From positions 3,823,001-3,887,000 of the forward strand of contig JAPTOF010000012.1 in assembly GCA_028554755.1 (NCBI GenBank): a stretch of DNA of 64,000 nucleotides, read 5' to 3'. The position numbers and the translations under genes were made by a program. This stretch comes from Cordia subcordata. Taxonomy: Eukaryota; Streptophyta; Magnoliopsida; Boraginales; Cordiaceae. The notes below the pieces were generated by a model. That model had not been told where the DNA came from and made no database searches. It saw only the letters and a program-made list of their open reading frames with translations. Shown piece after piece: positions 1-11,686 of this stretch. The first letter of the stretch is position 1. Each line of letters starts with the position of its first letter.

Positions 1-1300
1 TCATATACACACATCTATGAATGTAAATATTAGATACTATAGATAATGTACCTATATTAGTATTATATATATATATATATATCAATACTATATACATGTA
101 TGAATATTGCAATATCAAATACTATGTATATGCCATTGAGTTTAATTTAATAGCTGAATACATTTAGTAACATAAATTGATATTAGATATTTTGCAGATG
201 ATACTTCCTTCTATAGATATATAGAAGGAATATGAAATATAGTTAAATTCGAATTAAAGTATTCATAATGTAGGTTGTATGAAAAGTTTACTAGAATAGG
301 AAGTCATTACTTTGAAAGTGCTACCTCTACATTATTAAATAAGTTAGCCATCTTTTTCTCATTTATTATTTATTAATAAAATTTAATTGATGACTATTGG
401 CAATAATTTCTCTCAAATAATTCTATAAAATAAACTTTTAATGTTATTTATAGATCGATAGACAAAAATAAAGTGGAGCCAATGCATAATACAAGAAAAT
501 TTTTTTAATTATGATATTACGAGAGAATCATTCGCTTGAGAGAAAAAGAGTCGGTAAGAAAGTTTTCGTCCAAGGCCATTGAATAGAGTTAGCCGATTTT
601 AATTTCTAAAAGGGTGGCTCGATACTAAACCAACATTCATATCACATCAGACGTTTGTGAAGAGTGGAGATCATTGTGGTCAATAAAGTAAGATTAAAAC
701 TACCAAAAAGCCTAATATATTGGCCTTTTTTTCTTTTTCCTTTGATAATGATCTTGCTATGTCCCAAACCAAGCAAAGTCAAGTCTTTGGTAGACTCGAA
801 TTAAAGACTTTTTTCTTCTTTTTTTTTTCCTTTTTTGGTGTCAAGTAATTGAGTAAATTTCTTACCAAATATCAAAAACTACTATCTTGCAAGTTTGTTC
901 ACAATCAAAGAACTTCTTATCAAGTAATTGAGGAAAATTCTTACCAAACATCAAATTGTACAAGGTTATAAGGTGATTCGCAATTCTGATAAGTGAAATG
1001 ATCATTTGAATTCGAACATTGTTAGATTTATTCAGAGTAAAAAGAAACATGAATAAGTGCTATCTCTTATTCAATGGGAATGAGGAGGTTGATCTAGAAT
1101 TTATGTTGTTGGTAAACCAGACACAAAGAGATATCATAAAAGAGTTCGAACTTGTTTATACTATTATATGACAATTTAATAGTAATAAACTTTATATATT
1201 GCTTTTTCATTTTAAATCTCCCAATCCAACTCTTTGTCCCTTATAAGGTTTGAACTAAAAGTCATCATAAATGAGTTAACTATCTCCTAATCCCAAATTA
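1..1300. other. AT-rich left edge, no gene seen
   Basis: I see no P450 exon, RNA gene or recognisable transposon protein here. It holds a short (TA)n run near 65-80 and AT-rich unique-looking sequence. Similarity to the other CYP72A fourth introns begins only near 1300 on the right, so this stretch is foreign to the P450 repeat unit. It may be inserted DNA or the far side of a deletion breakpoint. The short open frame at 862-1050 (minus) matches nothing I know. Confidence 0.4.
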
Positions 1301-1489
1301 CTTGTTAAGATACTAAACTTTAAGGCGACAATTTGATTGAAGAATAACTTTACCAATCTGTTTTTGTTGTATTGCACTAAATCTAGAAATGCCTGAGGTG
1401 TCTTATAATGCAATCAGCAGAACATTAGAAAAGGTAGAGCATTTTGGCTGCAAAGTACTGTATATCAAATCAGGTGCGAAGATACTCAC

Positions 1490-3290
1490 AGTTTTCAAGC
1501 GATTTAATTCATCAAAACCTGGTTTCTCATGTCGAAGCGTCTGCAAAACCTCTTCTCTAGCGCGTTCTTGCCACTCTGGGTGTTGACTCAATAAAACCAT
1601 AGTCCACGTGAGTAACGCTGAGGTTGTCTCCTGCCCAGCAAAATAGAAAATTCTGCACTCTCCTATGACTTCTTCGATGCTCATGCCATACACTTTGTTC
1701 CCGTGTTCTTCAATTTCTTTGAAATTGGATTCCAGCAAGACACCCAATATATCATCAGTTCTGGCTTCTCCTGTTTTTATGGCCTTGATTTTTTTATCAA
1801 CGATACCTTTAATCGAAGCTCGAACTTCATCTTCAATTTCCTTGATTCTTTTGTTCGTCTTGGTTGGTAAAAATCTGCATGAGAATTATACGTAATATAA
1901 GATGAAAGCTGCCTAAATCACAGAGGTGAAAACTGATGAAAAAACTTCTCTGGTTGGATATTTTAACGTTAGTAGATGTTTCAAGAGACGGTCTAAAAAA
2001 GGGTGCACCTCATAAAGATAATTCTCTCGACCAAAAGAAAAAAGGAAAAAAAGAAACTAAGCTGGAACTAATCAAGATCTAAAGGGGGAGGAGATTATCA
2101 ACAGGATAAGATAAGAACAGATGAATTTACCTCTGTCCAGGGATATAAATTGACCTTGAAGCACGTATCAATTGCCGAGCCTGTTCCTTTTGCAGTTCAA
2201 ATATCTTTCTTCCTTCTTCGTAGTTACTCCCAAATGCAGTACGCGAAATCGCATCGGCAGTTAGATTTTGAAGATGAGGCCAAACATCCAACTCACAAGA
2301 GCCATTCTGTGAAGCAATGTCGTCCCATTTGCTTAACATCTCGGTACAGCACAAATAAAATGCTGGTAGCATTTGCTATACAAAAGAAATGGTGCAGAGA
2401 AAACCTCATCAGCACAAAGAATTTCTCAGCTTCATATGTTGTTATATATCTATGTATATAAACAAGAAGAAAAATCAACAGATTAAAGATGATTAGTAGA
2501 TGACAAGCATCATTAACAATAGGCGTAAAATATCAAAGATTACCTTCAATCTCTCTGGGTGGAAAGCTGGATTTATGATTTTTCTACGTTTGGCCCATTC
2601 GTCTTCCTCAAGCGCTGATAGTCCTTGAAAAAGGAATTTCATAAGGGGATGGGCTTGAGGCTTGTGAAACTGATAATGCTTATACATAATTTCCCTTAGA
2701 AGTTCAGGATCCATGATGAGCACTACTGGTGTTGCCCCCAGCCATATGAATGAGTTTTTACCTGGAAGAAAAATATTTGGATTTAGTTGGCTACTCTTCG
2801 AAGATGGGTGCACAATAGAGGTGCACGTGTTTTGGTTAATTCCACCAAACCAACCCATAATTCCGTTTTGAAATTGGTTCGGAACTAGGCCAAATCAAAT
2901 TATGTCTACCCCTAACGCGAAATTTTATTTGGAAAAAAAAAAAAAAAAAAAGCTGCATCGCTGACTCATAATGTTCTAATCTGCGGCAAGTAATGAAGCA
3001 AAGATTTTCAGAAACCTACCATATTTCTCGACAGTCTTAACGTGGAAGGGTTGGACTCTTGACAATATATCATCAGAGAGGTTGATTGGGTTGGAGATGG
3101 CATCTTCCACCATCTTTTTCATCTCTTTCAAGTCTCCATGCAATAGCCTGTAAGAGTTCCCATTGAAACCATGCTTTCTGAGGATCCTCTCAAGCTTCTT
3201 AGGCCTCAACCACACCCAATTCAACACTCTCCATGCCAATATCATAAGAAAAACAAAACAAGCTGCAGTTGAGTAGCTTAGAATCCCCAT
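1490..3290 (-). pseudogene. CYP72A: G1: CYP72A-type cytochrome P450, exons 1-4 only, heme exon missing
   Basis: Exons on the minus strand are 3290-3020, 2761-2544, 2375-2131 and 1874-1490, each with GT/AG boundaries and the same sizes and phases as the intact neighbours. They encode about 373 residues. These comprise an N-terminal membrane segment, then the basic/Trp stretch [11 protein letters not shown], the [18 protein letters not shown] region, [14 protein letters not shown], and the I-helix [11 protein letters not shown], which supplies the oxygen-activating Thr. The last exon, which should carry ExxR, PERF and the heme-Cys loop, is absent. Similarity to sibling intron 4 stops near 1300 and nothing P450-like follows to position 1. 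As it stands the product could not bind heme, so I call it a truncated pseudogene. The alternative is an insertion larger than 1.3 kb in intron 4 with exon 5 outside the window. No stop or frameshift is seen in the four exons, so any loss is recent or the gene is only interrupted. Confidence 0.7.
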
Positions 3291-3386
3291 ATTTCTTTTC
3301 TACAAAACTATAAACCAGATTTCCTAGATCAAGAAAACTAAGGTTTTTGTGTCTTGAGCACATGAGAAGCAAACACATGCATGTGA

Positions 3387-3396
3387 CCCTTTTATG
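3387..3396 (-). promoter_or_regulatory. Probable TATA box of G1
   Basis: On the minus strand this reads CATAAAAGGG, about 100 bases upstream of the G1 start codon at 3290. Equivalent TATA-type motifs lie at the same distance upstream of G2 and G3, which supports the call. The transcription start itself is not visible. Confidence 0.5.
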
Positions 3397-3406
3397 CATG
3401 TTAGTA

Positions 3407-3560
3407 CGTACAGGAAATAAATACAGTAATATTCTTTTTTCTACAGCGTACGGGAAATAAATACAGTAATATTCTTTTTTCTACAAGTTTGAGCTTTCAG
3501 ACGACGTGGTAATTTCAATATGCAATAATAGCTTTCAAACGACGTGGTAATTTCAATATG
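3407..3560. repeat. Two short tandem duplications in the G1 upstream region
   Basis: A roughly 39-base segment beginning CGTAC(A/G)GGAAATAAATAC occurs at 3407-3445 and again at 3447-3485 (period 40). A second segment, AGCTTTCA(G/A)ACGACGTGG onward, occurs at 3492-3522 and 3530-3560 (period 38). The corresponding upstream regions of G2 and G3 carry single copies. Both duplications lie 115-270 bases upstream of the G1 start codon, close to the inferred core promoter. Confidence 0.75.
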
Positions 3561-3569
3561 ATATATGTA

Positions 3570-3853
3570 TTAACCCAAACCCAACTATTAACCTGACATC
3601 ACACTTAAACCCAACCAACTGGCCTAAAATATTTAAGCCAATGACAATAGTAGTGAATTCAAGCCATTATACCCAAAACTTGGCTCTAATACCACCTGTA
3701 ACGACCCAAGCCCAATTATTAGCCTGCCACCACACTTAAGTTCAACCAACTAGTCAAAAATTCTTAAACTAATGATAACAGTAGTAGTGAACCAAAGTCA
3801 TTATAAAGTACACACAAATCTCATAAAAAATTGATGTGAGATGGGGTGTTACA
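3570..3853. repeat. Repeat with TGTAAC...GTTACA ends plus a partial tandem copy
   Basis: The segment 3697-3853 (157 bp) starts TGTAACGACCC and ends GGGGTGTTACA, an inverted-ended structure common in short plant LTR or TRIM-like repeats. Just left of it, 3570-3690 is a diverged partial copy of its first part (AACCCAACTATTAACCTGAC against AAGCCCAATTATTAGCCTGC). Related remnants ending GGGACGTTACAA lie in intron 1 of G4 and G5. The family is not identified, and solo LTR or MITE are both possible. Confidence 0.5.
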
Positions 3854-4261
3854 ATATCACGGCCCAGAAACCGAAAAGACATTCACCATCACCCATTTGA
3901 AAAGAAAAAACACATTAAAATTATCTACGTACAAGGCTCAAAAACAAATTAAGTAAGACATACACATGAAAGAGCGTGTTAAAACAATAAATATACTAAT
4001 ATTATCTCCACAAGTTGAGTTTTTAGACGAAGTGCTAAAACACTGTGAATTCACGAGGGCAATATAACGCGTCATATTTGACATTAATGCTCATAGTCAT
4101 ATATGGCTGCCATATGATGACCATGTTTTCTTCGTGATAGTAACTGTAAAGAAAAATGCAGGGTGCCTGTCAAAATCGCAACTGTTGTCTTGATGATGAC
4201 ATACTTGACGGTGGCACATCGAGCTTAATAGTGTCACTTGAAACCACTCAAGTTCAAGTAT

Positions 4262-4440
4262 AGGAAATTTTTTCATCAGTCCAACTAATGTTAGTTCATA
4301 AAAAAAATTATAGTTTTTGAACGAAAATTTATAAGTCAAGAGATAAAAATTTTGTTCTTGACCTATAAATTTTTGTTCAAAAACTATACATATTTTTTTG
4401 TAGACTGACATCAATCCAACTGATGGAGAAGTTTTTATCA
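4262..4440. repeat. Fold-back (MITE-like) inverted repeat
   Basis: The two halves are near-complementary. ATAGTTTTTGAACGAAAATT near 4310-4330 pairs with AATTTTTGTTCAAAAACTAT near 4369-4388, and the outer arms (CATCAGTCCAACTAATGTTAG against its complement near 4405-4428) continue the pairing. The loop is about 13 bases. A transcript from either strand would form a long imperfect hairpin. No clear target-site duplication was found, so it is called MITE-like from structure only. Confidence 0.65.
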
Positions 4441-4923
4441 AATATAAAAGTCTATTTACATGTATTGTACATATTTGAAACCATAAAATAAGATAAACCT
4501 ACATACAATAGTGATTCTTTAGCTATTTTCAAAAAAATGTATCTGATAATATTGAAAATGAAAATATTATACAAAACTTTTGAAATTGGAAAAGGGTGGT
4601 TTCTAAAGCCTGAAATCAATGTAATATGAAATTAAGGACCTCAATTTTAAATTTTTTAATGGAACAAATGAAACTTATAAAAAAAGATGTTATGTCACAC
4701 ATGTAAACTGTTAATTTTTTTATTTATGTGACATTTTTCATTTCAAATCCTATTCTATCTCCTACATGACATTTTTTTCTAATAACTGAATAAGAAAAAT
4801 CACTAAATATCTTAATTGAACAATAACATAATAAATTTTAGATATTTTTAGCTTAAAAGAAAGATATAACATATATATACTAATACACAAGTTAAAAGCA
4901 CACATAAATATATACTTTAAGAC

Positions 4924-4925
<2 letters not shown>

Positions 4926-4960
<35 letters not shown>
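4926..4960. repeat. (TA)n microsatellite
   Basis: About 17 uninterrupted TA units inside the G1-specific spacer insertion. Similar TA runs occur near 6714, 7498, 20315, 38140, 44724 and 52497. Confidence 0.9.
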
Positions 4961-4962
<2 letters not shown>

Positions 4963-5978
4963 TTTAAAACAATGTAACATAAAAGTTGGAATAGAAAAAA
5001 AAATGAATTAAAAGAGAGAGAAAATAGAATATTACATATAGTGTGAAAGAAAAGAACCACATAAGTAATATTGACATATTTTTAGTTAACTATGTGTAGA
5101 CCATTATTTTTTAAAAGTTTGAACCATTCTATTGCAAGTTTTGATGTTTACGTTTCTCGTATCATATATGCGAATTGATCATATATTGACCCCACTAAAT
5201 AATTTTTTGGCCTCATCTCTAATTATTTGTGTTTGATAGTAATACGAGTTCAACAAAGACTAAATTGATACGGTAAATTTCAGGTAAGAATATATCATAT
5301 TCTTGCATCCAGAGTCCAATTTTTTAGAGGTTTGTAAAGTTTTTTTTATTCATGTTTTAGCTCATGGCAAATGCAGATGTGCTTATAAAATGAGCTTACA
5401 TCTCAAGCCTGTAAAATGGAGATGGAGAAAAGAACATCCGCCATAGTTTGGAAGTCACTTGTGAGAACATTAAAGCTCACTTTGGAGCTATGAGTGGGAG
5501 AAAAGTCAGACACGTGAATTGGAAGTTGAATCAAATATGCAACATATCTTTTGCAAGCAAGAAAGTCTTGTTGCATTTAACACCGCATTGGAAAAGAAAT
5601 ACATCTATGCTATTTGAAGGTTTTTCATATATTAATATCTCAATTATCCATTTTTCTCATTTCTTATTTTAGTTATGCGATCTTGTTTCAACGACCATCC
5701 TATCATTTCGTTGTGCCACACTCGAACGTTTTGGACCAACTTATCCCTCCAAAAAGAAAAGGTTTTCTGGACCAGTAGATTAGAAAAGGTTGGTAACCTA
5801 TACACTGATGAATAAATCTCATTGTTTAAAGTATGCCACAATTAAAGGCTAAACAAAATTTGAGATGGAAGTTATAAATTCAAAGTTTGGATATTTAATC
5901 ACACAAAAAAAATTTTAGAAAATTGAGTTTTTGAAATATGAGAATTCGTAAAATTATTGACTTCTAGATGTGTAATAA

Positions 5979-6709
5979 TGTCAATTTCCTAAAGAATATT
6001 TTGCCTTAACCATGCAAAATATTTCTAGGATACAATGAAGTTATGCTAATCTTTATCATACACTTGACAAGAATTAGCCTTGTGAGAGTTTGTGTATTTT
6101 GATAAACGTGTGTAAAAGAGAACATAAAAGATATTTTTCTGCAGTGAAAGCCTCTTGTATAGACTTAAAACCTACCTACCGAATAGTCATGTCTTTTCCT
6201 CTGAATAGGTACTTTTTTTACTGAATAGACATCTTTGTAGATGAATAGGTACTTTTATAGATGAAAAAACACCTTTCTTAAATGAACAAGTACCTATGTA
6301 GATGAAAATATACCTTTACATGAATAAGTATCTTTATTGATGAAAAGGTGTAAACTTTGAATGAATAGGCATCTTTTACATATATATATATATCCCTGAT
6401 TGGATTTTAAAATCCCTTAATTGATGTAGAACAGTCTAGAAGATGGTGCTAGCCGTTAGATCAAGATGATCATAGCCATTCATTTGTTATAGAAGATGTA
6501 TAAATAGCCTAGTTTTTCATTTGTACAAGACACACAGAAAAGTTTGAGAGCAATACAAAGCCTTATTCTCTCATCTCTTTATTCTGCTACTTTACTCTTT
6601 ACCTTTCAAATTTCCGTTGTTCGTGATTTTTGCAGGTTGACTTAACCACTTTTGTTTAAGAAAAGTGTCCAAGTGTCATACACTGCGCTTGGGATAGACC
6701 AAGAGTGTG

Positions 6710-6712
<3 letters not shown>
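5979..6712 (+). mobile_element. Probable solo LTR with TGTCA...TGACA ends
   Basis: The segment begins TGTCAATTTCC and ends AGTGTGACA, a perfect 5-bp inverted terminus of LTR type. It contains a TATA-like TATAAATAGCC near 6500 and a pyrimidine-rich tail, as in a promoter-bearing LTR. No internal retrotransposon coding flanks it. The five bases on either side (AATAA and ATATA) do not match, so the insertion footprint is not preserved, or the right side has been overwritten by the adjacent TA repeat. A portion (about 6010-6220) reappears at 37155-37385. Confidence 0.5.
6190..6380. repeat. Degenerate ~20-base minisatellite
   Basis: About eight imperfect units of the form ATGAATAGGTACCTTTRTAG follow one another, alternating GAATAGGTAC, GAATAGACAT, GAAAAAACAC, GAACAAGTAC and GAATAAGTAT cores. 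The repeat lies inside the putative solo LTR. Confidence 0.65.
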
Positions 6713-6750
<38 letters not shown>

Positions 6751-7145
6751 GTACTCAAAACCACTATTCGAAAACTACTAATTATTTAAAAAATTTGTAA
6801 CAAAGGCGACCATTCCACATTGTCTTTGAGAGCAAGAATAGAAAATTTATTGCAATGAAGAACATGAACCGATAAACTAAGGTAACCAACATGACCTAGT
6901 TTAAGATTCATGGTTTTAGGTTGAAGGAAATAATTGGACTAACAAAGAGGTAATAAATTCTACATAACCTCCGAAAAGTTTTCTGTATAACGATACTCTA
7001 CATTCTCTTCTGTAGAAAAAACTTTTAAAAATATATGAAACTTAAGCTGCAATATCCATCTAGAAAAACAACATGCAATAACAAAATCATTCTCAGTCGA
7101 GCACATGCTATAAAAAAAACTATACTCCTACTAGCTAGAATTAAT

Positions 7146-7331
7146 TATTGAAAGGATCGTGCACATAGATACATAAGACACAATGGCAATAAACACATAT
7201 AATACAGCAGAGGTAACATAACATAGAAGCACATAAAATTTTAACGTGATTCGGCTAAGGCCTACATCTACAGAATGATTCTCTATTATTCAAAAGAAAT
7301 AATTTCTCTATGACCAAACATAGTACACCCA
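7146..7331. mobile_element. LTR-like fragment of a second retroelement family
   Basis: It contains AACGTGATTCGGC, a motif resembling AACGTGGTTCGGC in the solo LTR at 58893-59313. It breaks abruptly at about 7332, where copia LTR sequence begins 20-odd bases inside that LTR's normal start. No coding is seen. Confidence 0.4.
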
Positions 7332-7494
7332 TCGATTTAGGATTTGGATATGTTTAGGAGTCCTAATTGTAATAGGATTAGTTTATTGGTTATTTTTTTA
7401 GTCAAGCTAGGATTAATCTATTAGCTATTTTAATATGTAAAGGATTGGTTTAACCAAATTTTATTTACTATTTAGTTTTAGATTCCTAGAATAG

Positions 7495-7535
<41 letters not shown>

Positions 7536-8435
7536 GTGAAAGCTTTTAATTATAGATGTCCAAGTTAGAAGAAATAATAAAGTTTCATATATTCTCTCTA
7601 TTTTTAAAATAGTCTCTTCCACTTTCTAACAAAGTGGTATCAGAGCTAGGTAAATATAATGGCTAATGGGATGCTTTCGTTTCAATTCTCTTGCTTGACG
7701 AAGGATAATTATAATAATTGGACAATTCGTCTAAAGGCCTTTCTTGGCTCTCAAGATGCTTGAGAGATTGTAGAAAGAAAATACACGGAACCGAATGAAA
7801 ATGCAACCTTGAGTCAAACTCAAAACGATACGTTGACAAGATCTCGTAAGAAAGATCAACAGACTATTTCTATCATCCATCTATGTTTGGATGAAGTGAT
7901 TTTCGAGAAGATCTTATGACCCACTACCACGAAGGAAGCATGGGAGATTCTCCAAAAATCCCAAAAGGGTAGACAAGGTGAAGAAGGTTTGTCTTCAAAC
8001 TTTAAGAGATGAGTTCGAATCTCTCCATATGAAAGATACTGAATCTATATCATGTTATATTTCAAAAGTTTGGTGGTTTCCAATCAATTAAAAAAGATAT
8101 GGAGAAGATTTGAAAGATGTCTGTGTAGTAGAAAAAATCATTTATTCTTTGCATTCAAAATATAAATATATTATTGTAGCCATTGAAGAATTAAAGCATT
8201 TAATACCATGTCCATTGATAAACTTATAGGTTGATTACAAGCCCATGAAGAAAGACATAAAAAGGAAGAATAAGGAAGTTCTAGAAAAGGTTCTTCAAAG
8301 CAATCTTGCTTTGAAGAAAGGAAAGAACTCCAATAATAATAAAGGTCAAAAAGGACGTGGACGTGGATATAGACAAAGAAGGCGAGGAAGTGGCAGAAGA
8401 TGAGTATTTAATCAATCCAATCGAGCTTATTTATT
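7332..8435 (+). mobile_element. Copia fragment A: 5'-truncated LTR, primer site and gag, plus strand
   Basis: An LTR lacking about its first 20 bases runs to CTTTCTAACA at 7631. The primer-binding site TGGTATCAGAGC (initiator Met-tRNA type) follows at 7635-7646 and a gag frame opens at ATG 7659. The frame shows copia Gag features: DNYNNWTIRLKAFLGS, then a basic glycine/arginine-rich tail near 8345-8400. It has several in-frame stops, including a W-to-stop at about 7761 and others near 7916 and 8009. It ends near 8400-8435 with no protease, integrase or reverse transcriptase. It is dead and truncated, and abuts an element in the opposite orientation. Confidence 0.8.
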
Positions 8436-8482
8436 AATATCTCCCCTTAAACTTGATTAAATCAAGTTTATTTACTAACATA

Positions 8483-8763
8483 TGTTGAAAAGTGAAAGAT
8501 GTTATTTTGAATATAGAGAGAATATATGAAACTTCATTATTTCACTTAACTTGGGCATCTACAATTAAAAGCTTTCACCCCTATATATAGGCTATTTATA
8601 GAAATCCAAAACTAAATAGGATTTGGATAAACCAATCCTTTACATATTAAAATAACTAATATATTAATCCTAACTTAACTAAGAAAATAACCAATAAACT
8701 AATCCTACTATAAGTAGGATTCTTAAACGTATCCAAATCCTAAATCAAGTTTGTTTACTAACA
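8483..8763 (-). repeat. 3' LTR of copia element B
   Basis: 281 bases. On the plus strand it starts TGTTGAAAAG and ends TTTACTAACA. It matches the LTR at 11687-11965 with scattered differences. The junction to its left (about 8450-8482) is a palindrome in which a second LTR start and polypurine tract face each other, marking a rearrangement. Confidence 0.85.
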
Positions 8764-11686
8764 TCCCCCCTTAAACTTGATTTGATTCTAGTGTCTCCAA
8801 GCAAAGCTCTCAGCTATATGAACACATCACTCTTGAGGGCCTTTGTGAGAATTTTGGTAATCTAATTTTGAGACTTCACATAGCCTATCTTTAGTTACTT
8901 CTTTGCAACACATTCTCGAACACTTTCATCATTGTCCTTTTGAAGTCTCATCATAGTCAATGCCATCTCTTTGACTATAGCCTTTTGCGACCCCTTTTGT
9001 CGTGTATCTTTCCACTTTATCTTTTGCATTCCTCTTTATTTTGTAAACCCACTTTACTCCAACGGCTTTGTGTCCTTTGGATAAAGTTGCAAGCTCCTAA
9101 GTATCATTCTTCTTCATTGCCTTGATCTCTTCATTCGTAGCTCTTCTCCATTTTTCTCTCTTATCAACTTCCTTAGTTGTTATTAGCTTAGAATTCGCAT
9201 GGAGACTAAATGAGATTTAGTCCCTCATTTAAATTTTGAGTTACCTCGTAGATCTCACCCAAGATTCTAAAGTGAGGAACTCTTTGACTTAAACTTGTTG
9301 CAGAGGAGTTTTCTTGACCTATAGTTGGAGATGGAGATGGAGTTGGAGTTGCAGTTGGAGTTAGAGTAGGAGTTGGAGAGATAAAATCTTTATTTGCTTC
9401 TACTTCTTGCTCTTGTAAAGGTAAGAATTGCTCATCAGTGCCCCAATCCCATTCTGATTCTTCATTAAATTAAACATCTCTGCTAATAATAATCCTTCCA
9501 TTAGTAGGATTATAAAGGTTGTAACCTTTGGAGCATTTGTCATAACCAATAAACAAGTTTTTGGCTTTTGTCATCAAATTTGAATCAAACTTGGTCAAGA
9601 ACATAAGCATAGGTTATGCATCCAAAAAATCGTAAATACTTGATCCCTAGCTTCTTTTTTTACTAAACTTGTAGCACAACGATTCAAGAGATACATCAGT
9701 ATTCCTTTAGTGTTCAACATGGTTCGTATCATCTCAAGAATTACTATATTTTTCCTTTCAGCAACTCTATTTTGTTAGGGCGATCGAGGAACTGCCAAAT
9801 GACGTTGAATACTATGATCTTCATAGAACCTTTCAAATTCTTTTGATATGAATTCTCTGCCTCTATTAGATCTCATAGTTTTTATCTTGTGGCCACTTTT
9901 CTTTTCAGCAAGGGCCTTAAATATCTTAAACTTCTCAAAAGCTTCAGAATTTTGTTTTAAAAGATAGACCTAAGTTTTACTGCTATAATCATCAATGAAA
10001 GAATAAAGTACTTGTTTTTACCATAAGAACTTGGATTTATGGGTCCACAAATATCGATAGAGACAAGCTCAAGTGGCTTTTTCGCTCTTGATGTAGCCTT
10101 CTATGAAAAACTTTTTCTAACTTGTTTTCTAATAAGACAACCTTCACAAATTTGTTCTGGATGATCAATGAGAGGTAATCCATTCACTACATTATTTTTT
10201 GACATCAAAGACAGATTTTCAAATTTATGTGCCCAAATCCCAAGTGCCAAAGCCAATCAGTTTCTTTTACACAAGCTTCAAAACATTTTGCTGTATCATT
10301 CTGAATATTTAATACAAACAATCTATTTCTTGTCATTAATACTTTTGTTATCAAAAAATTATTTTCATCCCTTATTACACAATATTTATCTTCCAATAAA
10401 ATTGTGTAATTTATCTCAAGAAGTTGGCCTAGACTCAAAATATTACTTTTAAATTTTGGCACATAATAAACTTCAGAAATAAGATGATGTCTTCCATCTT
10501 TCAAATGGATTAGAATCTTATCTTTGCCTTCTATAGAGATCGTAGAGCCATTTCTAAATTTTACATTGCCCTTGAAAGTTTCATCAAGCTCTGCAAACAA
10601 ACTCCTTTTTCCACACGTGACTACTAGCTATTATATCAAGATACCATGAAATCCCATCTCCATTAGAATCACCTTGATAGGCCATAAACAAGGTTATTTC
10701 TTCTTCTCGTTGTTTCTCCATGTAATTTGTTTTTCCAGTCATAACTTTGGGATTTTTTTTTGCATTCATAAGATAGTGCTCAAATAACAATAATAACATT
10801 GAATTGATGATTTATCATACCTCCCTGAATTGTTGCCTCTTCTATGCCTAGGTCCTTGTGTATTATTCTCTTCTTCATTGAATTGATTAAACTCTCCTCT
10901 TCCTCCACGTCTTTACCCTCTTTGTCCACATCTTTGTCCATGTCCATGTCCACATTCTCTTCCTGACCTCCATTATTATCGGAGTTTTCTTCTTTTTTCA
11001 AAGTAAAATTGCTTTGAAGAACCTTTTCCAGGACTTCCTTATTCTTTTTTTATGTTTTTCTCCATGGGCTTATAACGAACCATGAGTTCATCAATAGACA
11101 TGATATATAAATCCTTTGATTTTTAATGGTTACAACAATAGATTCATATTTTGGATACAAAGAACGAAAGACTTTGTCTACTACAGCGGACATTTTTCAA
11201 ATCTTCTCCATATCTTTTTAATTGGTTGGAAACTACCAAAACTCTTGAAATATAATATGATATAAATTCAGTATCATTCATATGGAGAGATTCAAACTCA
11301 TCTCTTAAAGTCTGAAGACGAAACTTTTCCACCTTGTCAACTCTTTTTTCGGATTTTTAGAAAATCTCCCATGCTTCCTTCGCAGTAGTGGCGTATAAGA
11401 TCTTCTCGAACATCGCTTCATCCAAACATCCATAGATGGATGATAAAAAAAGCTTGTTGATCTTTCTTTTGAAAACTTGTCAATGCTTCTTTTTGAGCTT
11501 GACTCAATGTTGTATCTTCATTAAGTTCCGTGTAGCCTTTTTTCTACAATCTCGTAAGCATCTTAAGAGCCAAGAAGGGCCTTCAAACGAATTGCCCAAT
11601 TATTATAACGATCCTTCGTCAAGCAAGGGAATTGAAACAGAAGCATCCCACTAGCCATTGTATTTACCTAGCTCTAGATACCACTT

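Larger units (their letters stand above)
4055..5850. other. Inter-P450 spacer, G1 side, with a G1-specific insertion
   Basis: Positions 4055-4200, 5230-5455 and 5725-5850 match the spacers next to G2 (14940-15370), G3/G4 (19560-20060) and G4/G5 (37385-37870); for example, the phrase TATGGCTGCCATATGATGACC recurs. The segment from about 4200 to 5230 is absent from the other spacers and holds a fold-back at 4262-4440 and a (TA)n run. A further insert of about 250 bases lies at roughly 5456-5720. I see no gene. Confidence 0.55.

Noticed and set aside
5448..5841. Small open frames in the G1-G2 spacer
   Set aside because: They span the junction of repeated spacer and inserted DNA and are not preserved in the other spacers.
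8940..9125. Plus-strand frame in the copia nest
   Set aside because: It is antisense to the remaining reverse-transcriptase start of copia element B.
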